From contig JACGCM010001929.1 in NCBI GenBank assembly GCA_014058105.1, forward strand, positions 62,001-126,000: a stretch of 64,000 nt of DNA, written 5' to 3'. Position 1 is the stretch's first letter. Every line of letters begins with the position of its first letter. The notes below the pieces were generated by a model that was not told the origin of the DNA, did no database searches, and worked only from the letters and a program-made list of their open reading frames with translations. Source of the stretch: Kingdonia uniflora. Its lineage: Eukaryota; Streptophyta; Magnoliopsida; Ranunculales; Circaeasteraceae. Shown here in pieces: positions 1 through 10,808 of the stretch. Both the position numbers and the translations under genes were made by a program.

Positions 1-818
1 ATGTTGATCTTCTTTATCTTTATTCGCCTCTCTCGTTCTATTAAACTTCTCTACAAATTCTTGGTTACATTAGCATGCCACATCTACCCGCAAGCGAGCT
101 AACTCCAATTCGACCTGCACATTTCAGATACATTAAATCAAGTTCGATTTAGAATACTCATTCAACACATATATCTCATTTATAATAAGATGTCTATTTT
201 TTGACATCTACTGTATAAAACTACTTCTAAACTTAAGGTCGAAGTACAATCTCAGATGGATGTTCCATAACATATACTTCCAAGTCTAAGGAACACATTA
301 TCTATATTTTAATTTATTAATACTGTGGTATTTACTGTGCACCATTTCAATGTCGTTGTCCCTAAACTAATAACAGATTTTTGGTATATCTCTACACTCT
401 ATTTATTTTATTGTAGCTCCATACTAATAAAACATACAAGTCAAATATTTTTTGCTCTGTTCTAACCTGCAGCTCTACTTGCGAAGACAACAGGGATGTT
501 GAGGCGTCTATCTCCTTAGCAAGCTCAGTCTCTAAATCTTTTATTCTGAGGTGCATGTCCTTAAGTTTCTACAGTAAGGTTTACAAAAACGATTTAGCCT
601 ACAAAATTCTATTCAACAAGCAATATCCAATCAGTTTACAAAAATTCCCAAATATTCATATAATCACAGAATCATTATTCTACTCTGCCTTCTCATTTTC
701 CCCCTCTGGGCGTTCATTGTCATCCCCTTGGTTGTCTCGCACCGTTTGAGGAGAGACGCTCATCCAGACCATCAACTACTCCAGCATCAACATCTTCAAC
801 CTCTTTATCTTCCTCCTC

Positions 819-1690
819 TTAAACATAGGTGCCTGCCCTAATAGCATCCACCTCATCTTCAGAATACCCCATTGATATAAGGTAGCGCACGAGCCTATCG
901 CGCTCAGTTACCACCTCCTCCAAGTTCACTCTCGCTTCCGCATGTAGATTGTTGATCTTCAGCCACTTTTCCTCTTTGAGCAAGTCAGTTTTCAATTGAG
1001 CAACCTTTTTCTCGAGCTTGACTTTTGTTTTCTTCAACTTAACTTTCTCCTCCTCGACCCCGAGGCATATTCCCATCATCAGGCGAGCAGCCTAAAAAAT
1101 AAACAAAATTGACGTCATTGTCTGCTTGAAATACAAACAAAGTTCATCACATACTCAAAGCATATAAACCTACCATTTTGCTCATCCTCTCTTCCCCATG
1201 AAGAGTTACCCGCCTAGCCTTTTCCTCTACCTCTTTCAGCTCATTTTCAACAACAGGTTTATCTTCAACGACCTTCACCCCCAACATTTTAGAAGATTCA
1301 ACCCTTCTCTATTTTGCCTTTCCTACATCCTTACCACTTCTCGTGGTTTGAGAGGTCGAAGGACACTTCAGCATTTACTTCTTGGGATACGTTTGTGCTA
1401 GTTTGCTCAACGTAGTAGACTCCGGTAATCCCGTGTAGTCCACTCTAGGGGCCTTGGGCAAGTTCCCTTGCCTTTCCCCATCAGTTCCCTTTTTCTTGTT
1501 GCTATCAGCGCCCGCCATTAGCCTCGTGGATTGAGACTTTTGAACTTTTTTCAGATCGGCTGCTAGCACGTTTCTTCCTACTAATGCCAAGTTCTTCTAA
1601 CATAACCTCTAGCTTTATCCCTTCATGAGCAACTGTATCCAACAAAGACTCTTTCCTCATCTCCGTAGATTTAGAACCTGACAATAACAA
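819..1690 (-). pseudogene. Antisense gene b of Tat copy 1: linker and coiled-coil exons
   Basis: Minus-strand coding segments that follow the globular domain of antisense gene b. The exon starting near 1690 follows an acceptor (TTGTCAG then GTTCTAAATC) and contains LLDTVAHEGIK, which matches LIDIVAREG in copy 3 near 63.6 kb. It runs on, with a frame change, into a Lys/Ser-rich linker (1375-1590). Residues from 1079 to 819 form a Lys/Glu heptad-rich coiled coil (EEEKVKLKKTKVKLEKK) ending in a segment GYSEDEVDAIRAGTYV, which matches KGYSKEEVGTIKVDTYV in copy 2 (45.6 kb). No enzymatic motif is seen. Frame changes make this copy a pseudogene. Confidence 0.65.
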
Positions 1691-1870
1691 TGCATGGACA
1701 TCAGCAGAGCATCATACAATTTCAACATATCCATCTCATACATTATACATTGTTATACTTACTTTGCTTTACAATTCTAAACAGAAGTTCCATAGGTTCT
1801 TCGTCATCTTTCTTAATCCAATCACCCTTCACCCATATCATATTATCATTCCATAGTCGACCTGCCGAGT

Positions 1871-2524
1871 TCAGATTGATGAAACGAGGCCGAGTCGAGC
1901 TCGCAAAAAAATATTCCCCTCCGCTTGTAGAAAAAAAATTACCCCATAAAACTGTAAAACATCCTCAGGGGATATCCTCCTCATTCTCCTATCCCCTTTC
2001 CGCCATTTATTCATAAATTCGTAAACACTTATCACCTCCCACATGTTCCCGTTTAATTGAAATGGACATGCCCCGATGACGTTCATAATCCCTTTCATTA
2101 TATTGCTAAGGGGAAGACTAAACCCGTACTCCAACTGCGACAGGTAACACAAAAAACCCTTTAAAACTTTACTCTAGACATTCCCATCAGAGTACTCCAA
2201 AGCAATCGATTTATCTATGCCCCTATCACATTTTTCCTTCTCCAAAACTGCCAACAGATAAAAATATTCCTCTCCTGTTGCTACAGTGCAACCCCTAAAT
2301 TGCCTACTGGCATTTTCTACACAACTACCACATCTACCCCCTACAGAAACGTTGGCTTTGCAATACTCTTTGAACACATATAAGCGAGGAGGATAGATTA
2401 CTAATCTTCTAGGAAAATCAGGAAATTGATCAACCCCTACTTCTTCCTTACTTTCAAACATTACAGTTTTAGACTCGGCCGATCGACCAGAGGTCGACGT
2501 TTCATTCATAGGTGAACTCTCCAT
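1871..2524 (-). pseudogene. Antisense gene b of Tat copy 1: globular domain exon
   Basis: Two minus-strand stretches in one frame (2524-2174 and 2152-1871, separated by a stop) form one domain of about 200 residues. Landmarks are FPDFPRRLVIYP, RQFRGCTV, EEYFYLLA, CYLSQLEYGFSLPL, CPFQLNGNMWEVI and EDVLQFYGV. The same landmarks recur in copy 2 (46.6-47.2 kb) and copy 3 (62.8-63.4 kb). The layout (a Leu-rich GFSLPL block, then a QLNGN-W block) resembles the plant 'putative gypsy type transposon' proteins often found in plant LTR elements. That family link is from memory and tentative. The exon starts after the acceptor CTGTATGTAG, conserved in all three copies, and ends at donor GTAAGTA near 1770. 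Confidence 0.7.
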
Positions 2525-2639
2525 ATCAACTATAGACCTACATACAGGTCCAGGTATCTATCATTATCTTTTATGCATACATCATTTGCATACAAATATC
2601 TTTCATATATCATAAAACAAATAGGTTTTCATGGATTAC

Positions 2640-3168
2640 TATAAGTAGTGAATTCTTAGATTTGCCTAAAAACAAAATATGATCTTCAAAAACACATACA
2701 TATATCACAAATCATATACTAACCTTCTATGTCGAAATGTGAATCCGAGGCAGCGCCAAATCCTTCCCTCACAACACTATTGTATAACCACCTTCATGAC
2801 TCGGTCGCTACACCTCTCTCACGCTTTAACTGTTGATCACTTTCGATTAAATTCTCACGAGATTCTCTGCTATTTTTACTTTTCTTCTTCCTTCCACTAT
2901 CACTGCTTTTCATGTTTTCAAAAGTTGAAAAACATTTGAATGATGAAGATGATGCAGTATTTATATTTTCTCTCCCTAACTACTGGCAATTATTGAGCAT
3001 TGCACGAGCCATCATTAGTTTTGGAACCAAGGCATCCCTTCTATTATCAATGTCAGACGTCTTGCACCTTTTTGGTAAAAACGTTGACCCATCATTGCCT
3101 TTGGCCTTATACTTTAATCTATTTTTATCTCTCTTCTCCACATCTCTCCCTGACATTCCCACACTCAT
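2640..3168 (-). pseudogene. Antisense gene b of Tat copy 1: first exon
   Basis: Begins at an ATG followed by AGTGTGGG (MSVGMSGRD). The ATGAGT(A/G)TGGG start is conserved in copy 2 (47885) and copy 3 (62127), and this supports the start choice. The product is basic and Ser/Lys-rich with no recognised domain. A stop after LNNCQ (about 2980) interrupts the frame. Past it, the reading continues as ASSSSFKCFSTFENMKSSD and on to SDSHFDIEG at donor GTTAGTA near 2718. The end SHSDTEG with the same donor sits in copy 2. Confidence 0.6.
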
Positions 3169-3456
3169 GATGACTCATACTTACACATTTCACAGCTTTA
3201 ACACAAGAGACAAAATCACAAACTACCTCTTTTTTTATTTTCTTTTCTTCTTCTTATAAAAGTGTTGACGTCATTTCCAATGTTCTTAAAATTTTAAAAA
3301 TATTCAAATTAGTTTTTTCACAAGTCACAAACAGCATTTGCAATAATAGAGGATCGATTCAACTTTTTATTCTTATTCTATTTCGTTGAAATTATTCAAA
3401 CCCTTATAATTAGATGCATTCATGCCACTCCTATTTACATTCATTTTTTATTTACC

Positions 3457-3839
3457 TCACATATAATTACACCTAAAACAACCTTGATGATGTGGGGAAC
3501 CACATCCGATCAAGTATCCACCAGTAATTCTCACATCTTCCAATTCGGTCTCATCTGTAACAAATGATCTTACTGCATCTTCTCGAGCTGCAGGATCCAC
3601 CACAATTTCACAAAGCATCTCCTCATAGAAATGAATTTCATACTTGCATTCTCTACCAATTCCATCTAAACCTTCAACTTGAACCTCCTTCACTGGCAGC
3701 TTAGCATCATAATCCAACAATCCAAAAATCCGTTCCCACACTTTGGCTATCTTTATCGTCAACCGCCCCTTGGCGGCATAACGAATTCTCTCAGATCGAG
3801 TCCACGTCATTCTTATTTTCTTCCACCTGTTTAAAACAT
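3457..3839 (-). pseudogene. Antisense gene a of Tat copy 1: second exon, Cys-containing end
   Basis: A continuous minus-strand frame of about 118 residues: MTWTRSERIR, then KGRLTIKIAKVWERIFGLLD, then an acidic middle, ending HHQGCFRCNYM and a stop. Copy 3 (61514-61864) has the same order (LAIKVAKDWERIFGQLDYD ... GCFMCDY stop), so this stop is the true gene end and not decay. An acceptor (TTTAAACAG) lies just upstream of the ATG, and exon 1 (4990-5169) would be joined there. The paired Cys at the extreme C-terminus may be a metal or disulfide site; that is inference. The family is not recognised. Confidence 0.65.
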
Positions 3840-4309
3840 GCTTCTCCCTTATTTATACGTTTTCACTAGCAATTCCTCGCAATTCGTGATATTATCCTAT
3901 TGTCTCGCAATAAAAAAACTTGTATCTTTAGAACAGTTATTTGTAAATATTTATTCCTATCGACCTCGGTCATCTCATCCAATTCCAGATCGATCTTATT
4001 CTTTCCAAATCGAGTATTCCGAAATGACCTCTCTGAGCTTGAACTTCCCCTTCTAACATTTTTACAACTTTCTTTCTCCCCCAAACTTTCAGCCCCCAAG
4101 TCGAATAAAAATTCTTACACATATTGCAGTTCACAAACATAATTTTAACAGATCGATTATTACAATAATATACTTACTAAATCTCACACATTTCATTGCA
4201 TCCAATATTCAAAAATCATTGAATTTATTCATTGTTCAATTTCTAGAGTTATTCTATTCTATATTAACACAGAGTTTGGATAACAAATTTTATTTATCTC
4301 AAATCAAAT

Positions 4310-4530
4310 TTCAAGTTCTTTTACAGATAACAAGTCTTTCAAGTACTCCGACATCAGGTACTTTACAGATAACAAATTTTTCAAGTGCTTTCACAGCTAA
4401 CAAGTCCTTTAAGTACACTGACATCAGGTACTTTTATAGCTAACAAGTCTTTCAAGTAATCTGACATCAGGTATTTTACAAATAAATTGTTTTCAAGTAT
4501 TTTTATAGCTAACAAGCCTTTCAGGCACTC
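4310..4530. repeat. Short degenerate tandem repeat in Tat copy 1
   Basis: Repeated blocks of the type ACAGATAACAAGTCTTTCAAG, ending in ACATCAGGTACTTT, occur at least four times with spacing that alternates near 40 and 70 bases. Copy 2 has only one or two equivalents (about 48960-49110), so the array expanded in this copy. It lies in the intron between exons 1 and 2 of antisense gene a. Confidence 0.6.
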
Positions 4531-4989
4531 CGAGATGTTAAATCCTTCAATTTGTTCTACTTAGTAATTTTTTACCCTGATGCAAAGCAGACATTGGAAA
4601 CATCAAATATCCTCCCTCCCATGAGTTTGGTCGTAGTCTAGTCGAACTTTATATGGAAACTATGGACGAGAAGAAATTCGTACTTGAACCAACTCTTTAA
4701 ACTGAAGGTCTTCTCAGTGAAAAAAAACTATAGAAGTACAGAAGCAGACTTCCACTCTCCATCTTCCCCCTCTACTACCATCGTCACCTCTTTTATAACC
4801 ACCACCCTCGTAGAGTTGGTAGAGATGAAGAGGGCCCAACCTTAGAATTCAATCCAACGCAAGACATCAGTGCAAGGGCCCCACAGTTACACCTATCCCT
4901 TCATCTGTTTCCCCAACCTTACCCTCCGCAAGAGTGCTAAGACAAGCCCAACGTTGCTCTCCTGCCACGACAACGTAATAAAACCTCTA

Positions 4990-5169
4990 CATATAGTAAA
5001 AATCTTCCTCGGCTTCAACCGCTTCATCTTCCGACATTCCGTAATACGCCGGAGGAACAGGAACGGGAATATGCATCTCCAAGGACTGATCACTGAAATA
5101 TTTCATCTTTAACCTTTACATTTCAGTAGCAATTCTCTCTTCAAGGACCATTTTTTGGGTCTTCACCAT
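4990..5169 (-). pseudogene. Antisense gene a of Tat copy 1: first exon
   Basis: Minus-strand ATG with the reading MVKTQKMVLEERIATEM, a stop, then RLKMKYFSDQSLEM, a Pro-rich stretch and EDEAVEAEEDFYY. It aligns with 49743-49561 in copy 2 (MVKTCRLVIEENIASEIQRL...) and 60243-60405 in copy 3 over the full length. It starts about 300 bp from the LTR in antisense orientation, so the LTR-proximal sequence would be its promoter region. One in-frame stop makes this copy defective. Confidence 0.65.
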
Positions 5170-5459
5170 CTTCAAAACTAGCCAAAAATTTGACGACAAA
5201 CAAGCGTACTTTGCCAAAAACCGCGATGCAAGCACTATTTATATAACCCTACATTTTTGTGTAAGAACGATTTCCCAAACGTCATCATTCAATACAGGCA
5301 AAAATCTTCAAACCCTAGCTGTCGCGTACATCAATATTCCCATCAACATTCAATGTACGTATGTCCCCCCATAACGCGTGCATTTTCTATGCCGACAAAC
5401 ACCATCATTATTTCCTTCATTATTTAATTCTTTCTCAACCAAAGCCACTCATGACTTCG

Positions 5460-5475
5460 GTTGTGAGGGGGCGAT
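5460..5475 (+). other. Polypurine tract of Tat copy 1
   Basis: GTTGTGAGGGGGCGAT immediately precedes the LTR start TGTAGGGG. Copy 2 has GTTGCGAGGGGGTGAT at the same place and copy 3 has a degenerate version in reverse. This is the expected plus-strand priming site next to a 3' LTR. Confidence 0.75.
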
Positions 5476-8400
5476 TGTAGGGGCCTATCCCTCAACCTTA
5501 CCCAAATCGAGCTATCTCTAGTTCAAATTACCTTTATATTAGACTCACATATTCTTCACATGACTTCAACAGTCAATATTGCCACCTAGTGTCACGCCCC
5601 AAAATCTGCTTTCTGATAATATATTATAAAGCACATTCTAAGGCTTAACAAGTCGGGCATCCCACGGTTGAACCCCACAGATGTAATATAATTCTAAAGA
5701 AATTAACTACATCTACTTACCAAAGAAGCGCAGTAGAAAATAACTCAATAATCGAATAAAATAAATAATATTCTCGACAAAATATACTAACAAGAAAATA
5801 GATAACGATAATGAAATTTGAAATAAATATCATAATACCCTACGAAAGCTCAACGATCCAAAGAACTCCAAAGAATCCCAAAAATGATCAACCAAGCCTC
5901 AGTAAGCAAAAACCTATTGTGCCCGACCTCCTGTAAAAATATAGCGCACAAGGCGTCAAGCAAGCATAATTATTACCGGTCACTGAACATGACAGACCGA
6001 TATATTATACAAAAGTACTAGTGAGATATAATATCTTATAAATATATGTATATGCATGTATGTAAATGATGCAATGCTTTGAGGAAATGAGGTTCAATTA
6101 CTAATGTTGATTTAAGCGTCAGCGCCAACCGGTATTATAAAGTAGTTATAGTATATTATTAGGTGTGGGGGATAACTAACAGACGATGTAGATAGGGTTA
6201 CTTTTAATTTAGCGGGACCACACTCTCGCACCCTTCTGTCCTCAACAGAAGCGTATCCCTTATTGTCGAGCCAGGGATTGGCAGATTCTTTTTTTGTGAG
6301 TCCGAAATTAGCGGGGAAATCACCGGATCAAGGTGGTCAAGGATTTTCAACCTACAGGTCTAAAGCCTAATTTATTTTCAAATTTTAGTGATCTAAGCCC
6401 ACGGGATGCTCGTGTAGCATGCAGCCGAGAAGTAACATGGAAATAATCTAGGGACTTGCAACCCGGGACACTGATAAGCTGTTACCACATATTTTGTTTA
6501 GGGACTCAAGCCCAAGAACCCTGATAACATATCCCTACTGTGTACATGACTCTAAGTTATCCTATGCATGAATGATTTAAGAGACCGATACTCAATCAAA
6601 ATGACCTATCTGTCCTCTCTCTATAGGCAATGAGACTATATCATATGATTGGCGATCTTAAACTCAACGACCTTTCTACCCTCACAAATATAGGAGTGAG
6701 GACTCTGTCAATAATATTATACTCTGACTATCAATGATCTGTCTACCTCAAGTTAATAAGGGTTATATCAATTAAAGTCCTATAATCCTGGCTAAGTTAA
6801 GCCATATACCTCACTTGACACTTGCATGATTTAGGCATCATTATATCTCTTAACGACAAATATATATTAGACTTTAAAAATCACGAGGTCTTACCTCCTA
6901 ATAGAGCGTATATTAGATACACCAACTCGAATGATCCATATGAGCATATCTTAAATTCAAATACTAATATTAAAAGATAGACTATTTTATGGTTACCAAT
7001 CTCCTAACCCGGTAGGGATATTTATAGAAAAATTATGTACCAAGTCATAGCATATACTACTAGATACTAGATACTATAAAGGGCATTTAACAGTAGTTAA
7101 ATAAAGCATAACTAACCTAATTTTCTTCCCAAAATTCAAAATATAAGAGATGTTTTGCAAAAATATTTCCTGTCCCTTTCTTCAATTACACTACCTTCTT
7201 ATATAAAAACAAAACCTACTAATAGGGACCATCATTATCAAGTATAACAAACTACATGCCAAAAACTATTTCTACAGTACCTACTAACTATTATTACTAC
7301 TGTACTTACTGAATATTATTACTTCTGTACCTACGACCACCATTATCAAGTATATAGCATGTCAATGATTATTTCTACAGGTTCTACATAACAGAGAAAA
7401 CTGTGTTACGATTAATACGCTATACAACACGATCGTAATAACCTGACGATTTAACATAGCATATTCATAAGATTTATTCTCAAATTACATCAATGAATTA
7501 TAGTAATCCATGAGCATTAAGTACTTGGTGATAATGGTACTTTCCTTGATTAAGTATAAGAGGATAGAAGAAGGAAAACCAAGCGGTGCGAAGCTTCCAA
7601 CAGTGATAAATTTCAGCAATGCCTCCTTCTTCTCTTAAAGGTTTAATTCTAGGTTTTCGAAGAGATACCTCGGACCTAAAATTAGTAGGATGAATTGAAG
7701 AATTTGGACATGGAGAATTTAGAATTAACCACTAAATGTGAATGAGGTATGAAGAGAAGAATTTAGAATTAGTAGTTTGGTCTCCTCGGTTTGACGGCTG
7801 GAGAAGGGTGAAGAGTGTTTGTTTGAGAGAGATAAGGGTTGAGGAGAAAATAGGGGAAGTAGGTGCTGAGATGGTAGAGAAGAAATACTCCTCTCAATCA
7901 ACAATTTGAATTATTCTCAAAATAGATGACCCAAAAGGTATGATCAAGTGCAGCAAGAAGTATTCTATTAATTAACCTCACGCAGTCTAGACTAATACAC
8001 AACATACGACCAATGAGAAAAGGAGAAAAATGAGGTGCTACACTTACTCCACAAACTAATGAAAAACGTGGGTCGAGCTCAAAAAAAAACCTAAAAAAAT
8101 CAAAGCCACCTGCCTCTTACGAACTCAATAGTTACTTAGTCAACCACCACTAGCCACATTGTTCGGAGAATATACTTCAGCACGATGAAGAACTGTGGAG
8201 AAGACCTATATAAAGAAAAAGTTCCAGAAGAGACAAGAACCAAAAAATTACACAGTGAATCACCAAGAAAACTACATTCTCTTGATTCTTAAAAATAGCT
8301 TATTCACAAGATCAAGTATTTCTAAGTCAAGAGATCACTTGTAATAAGATATCAGCCTCAAGCAATAAAAATTACTATTACAAAAACCCTCAACTCGAGG

Positions 8401-8543
8401 TTGTAATCTTTTTACCTATTCAAAGCTTTTCTACGCTAAATTACCTGTGTCATTTCTTGCTTTCTATTAGATTTTTTTCATAGGTACATTGGTGTAAGGG
8501 CTAATTGTAAGCCACTTCGAGCTTACGGAATTAGGCAATTACA
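5476..8543 (+). repeat. 3' LTR of Tat copy 1, interrupted
   Basis: Starts TGTAGGGGCCTATCCCTC and ends GGCAATTACA. It aligns with the LTRs of copy 2 on both sides of an insertion at 5590-8042. The right half holds a TATA box (TATATAAA at 8207-8214) and conserved blocks such as GATCACTTGTAATAA. Without the insertion the LTR is about 615 bp, comparable with 580 bp in copy 2. Confidence 0.85.
5590..8042. mobile_element. LTR-like insertion, possible solo LTR
   Basis: A 2,453-bp block starting TGTCACGCCCCAAAATC and ending GAGGTGCTACA, with the TG...CA ends of an LTR, sits inside the Tat LTR. It has no long reading frame, no primer site and no second LTR, which fits a solo LTR left by recombination. 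TGTCACG-type starts are common in plant gypsy LTRs. The flanking pentamers (CCTAG and CTTAC) differ, so a target duplication is not proven. Confidence 0.5.
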
Positions 8544-8905
8544 ATTCTAGAGAGGTGTAGTAATTCGAGCTCTTACATTAAATACCTATGGATCATTACA
8601 GCTTTCTTAATATGCAGCACAATTTGGAAAGCAAGGAGCAAAATTTGATTTAAGGATTTCAAGACTTCTATGCAACCAATGAAGTAAGACATCTGAAGAG
8701 ACATATCAGACACAGACAATCTCTCTAAATGTGATATGTACAATAGTATCAAAGATTAACTGATAATTAAAATGCTGAAGGTTCATTGCAAGCATGTCAA
8801 AGCTAACACTATTGCATGTTGCTACAGGGACCTACCTAATCAAGATGAAATCAAGGTATTTTGTGAAAGATCCATAGGAAATCTACGATCTTCTAGGGTG
8901 GGGAT
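8544..8905 (+). pseudogene. LINE fragment, RNase H start (left half)
   Basis: Degenerate plus-strand sequence whose last part reads RDLPNQDEIKVFCERS, then the copia insertion begins. The frame resumes after the insertion at 16602 (YKNDIGEVFGTYRKAIGA). Together they match the RNase H of the LINE at 59.1-59.6 kb (IKVYCDGSALGNPGP, VVYQDTKGEVLG). An upstream ICSTIWKARSK resembles the linker before RNase H in plant L1-like elements. The remaining sequence carries several stops. Confidence 0.6.
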
Positions 8906-9457
8906 TGTTGAGTCGCAAGCCGCGAAAGCTAAAACTCAAACTCGATTTAGATAGTAATGAACAAGCAACAATCTAAAAGAATACACAATAGAAATCACAC
9001 ACCAAGCTTAAGGTGGTTCGGCAATAGCTTACGTCCAGCGTAAAAGAGAGAGAGAAAAAGAGAGAAAGTTTATTCAAGATCCAAGGATATAATCACACAA
9101 AGAAATTAGAGGTTTCTCTCAAGGATTTCCTCTTAAATGATCTCACCAAGGTTGGCTTCAAAAAAAACCTAAGTTCCCCTTATATACTCTGGGAATTATT
9201 TGCAATCGCTCAAATCTTGAGGCAAGTCAAGGGTACCAAACAAATCTAAAAATTGAGTTTTTCTGATGTCTGTTCGAACAGATAAATTATCTGTTTGAAC
9301 GGACCCATTTTATTTGAAAAAAAGCCAAGTTTATTCGAACTATCAAGGTTTGGGGTAACTTTATTCAAACAAAACCATTTTCAGTTCGAATAAACCAAGT
9401 TTTGTTTGAACAACAATAAGTCTCGTTCGAACGACTTTGTTAATAAGCTGCCCCACA
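8906..9457 (-). repeat. copia A LTR (3' LTR of the minus-strand element)
   Basis: Plus-strand ends TGTTGAGTCGC and GCTGCCCCACA. It is a direct repeat of 16087-16596, with shared blocks such as CAAGCAACAATCTAAA and AAGGTGGTTC and a series of TTCGAA-centred motifs near 9270-9435. Read on the minus strand it starts TGTGGGGC and ends CCAACA. Confidence 0.9.
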
Positions 9458-9900
9458 ATTCACCACCTCAGTGAAGATTTCCACCAGCCAAACAATCCCT
9501 CTCCACCATCAAATGTCCCCGAAGACCCAAACACACAAGAGGACCAAGGAAACCCACCAAACCAAGCATCCCAAAAGGACCAGATACAAACCAAGCATCA
9601 TAAATGACCAAAAAAGGAGCCAGATGTCCCAAGGAACCAAAATTGACTGTACCAAATCAATTGTTACCTACATACCGTTGATCAAGTCGCTAGTAGTTCT
9701 TGAAAAACCAATCAATCAATATAAAGAATTTGAACTAAGTCTAAACAATGATTGAACTTAATTCCCGAAACAACCTTCGTAAACATATCCGTTGGGTTAT
9801 CTTTGGTGTGAATCTTCTTTAATAGAATCTTACCCTCTTCCAGGAATTCTCTGACAAAGTGATAACGCATATCAATTTGCTTTGTGCGTTGATGATGAAC
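9458..9900 (-). pseudogene. copia A end of RNase H and 3' untranslated region
   Basis: From 9900 leftward the minus strand continues the RNase H end (region of the KHIDMRYHF-type block, degenerate) and then a non-coding stretch up to the LTR. A plus-strand reading of this stretch is Lys/Thr-rich and has no support as a gene. Confidence 0.4.
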
Positions 9901-10144
9901 TTAATCTTTGGCTAAGAAGATAGCGCTCCGACAATCGCAGAAAATATCAAGATTGTTCATCTGAATGCCTAGATCACGCAGAAGACCTCTCATCCAAGTA
10001 GATTCCTTTTTTGCCTCAGTCACTGCCATATACTCCACCTCAATAATAGATAGTGTCACCGTTGACTGCAGCGTGGTTCTCCAACTAACTGGTCCTCCAC
10101 CTAATGTAAACACATACCAGGTAATAGACCGTCGTTTATTCAAA
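9901..10144 (-). pseudogene. copia A RNase H, C-terminal half
   Basis: Minus-strand reading NKRRSITWYVFTLGGGPVSW, then IIEVEYMAVTEAKKESTWM, then CDCRSAIFLAKD. These are the standard copia RNase H blocks (RRSTTGYVF, SWRS..Q, STTEAEY, CDNQSAI). The domain is broken at LNKRRS by the gypsy insertion and resumes at 12286 (GYMDSDYMGNL). Confidence 0.9.
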
Positions 10145-10706
10145 TGATCCAAAAGGATATAGGGAAATTTAGAAATTAGCCAAAGTCGTTCGAACAAAGT
10201 TGAGAGTCATTCGAACGATGAAATTCTACCTCTCTAAAATTTGGCCCAAGAACCCAAAGTCGTTCGAACGACTTATATTTTTGTTCGAACGATCAAAGTT
10301 CACCTCACTGGAAATTTGGCCCAGAGGTAGATTACATTCGAACGAGTTGAGATTTTATTCGAACGACTTATCAAGTTTTAAAGGTTTTAGACCAATTGGC
10401 GTAAAGTCATTCGAACGACTCTCTATTTCGTTCGAATGACTCTAGCGATAGTTTTATTTATGAGGCATGCTTTTGCCTTAAGATGCATTCTATTGTAATT
10501 TTTGGTTCCCTTTATATTAAGGGGACTTAGGTTATTTATTTTCTTATGTTAAATCTAAAAATGGTTCTGAGGAAGAAGCCTAGGGCTTTAGAGTTTTCAT
10601 TATAATTACTACGTTCTTAAGTAATCGAATCTCTTATTTTTCCAAACCAATTGGTATTCTTTGTACTTTTTAGCAAACTAGAGCTTCTTCATCGTATTGT
10701 GGATTA
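10145..10706 (+). repeat. 5' LTR of nested gypsy element
   Basis: Runs from TGATCC to GGATTA and is followed two bases later by TGGTATCAG (10709-10717), the start of a tRNA-iMet primer site. The first 300 bases contain six or seven copies of a TTCGAACGA motif. A/T-rich regulatory sequence follows (GCATTCTATTGTAATTTTTGG, TATATTAAGG). Confidence 0.8.
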
Positions 10707-10808
10707 AGTGGTATCAGTTTTCCAGTTACGATCTTTGGGGGTTGATTGTGGTTTATGGTCTATACATGTGACCATCTCAAGTAAACGAAGGAGAAGCTAG
10801 CGAGTCCG

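Larger units (their letters stand above)
1..8543 (+). mobile_element. Tat-like Ty3/gypsy retrotransposon, copy 1 (3' part)
   Basis: This is the region between pol and the 3' LTR, plus the 3' LTR, of an element closely related to the complete one at 35914-50618. The window edge removes gag-pol. Evidence is colinear similarity with copy 2: the same antisense coding segments in the same order, the same spacing (about 300 bp) from the first antisense ATG to the LTR, a purine tract next to the LTR, and matching LTR ends (TGTAGGG... to ...ATTACA). An unrelated LTR-like sequence interrupts its LTR. The left target duplication lies outside the window, so a duplication cannot be tested. Confidence 0.85.

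Noticed and set aside
9471..9755. Lys/Thr-rich plus-strand frame of 94 residues
   Set aside because: It lies in the 3' untranslated part of copia A on the opposite strand, with no motif or homologous partner.
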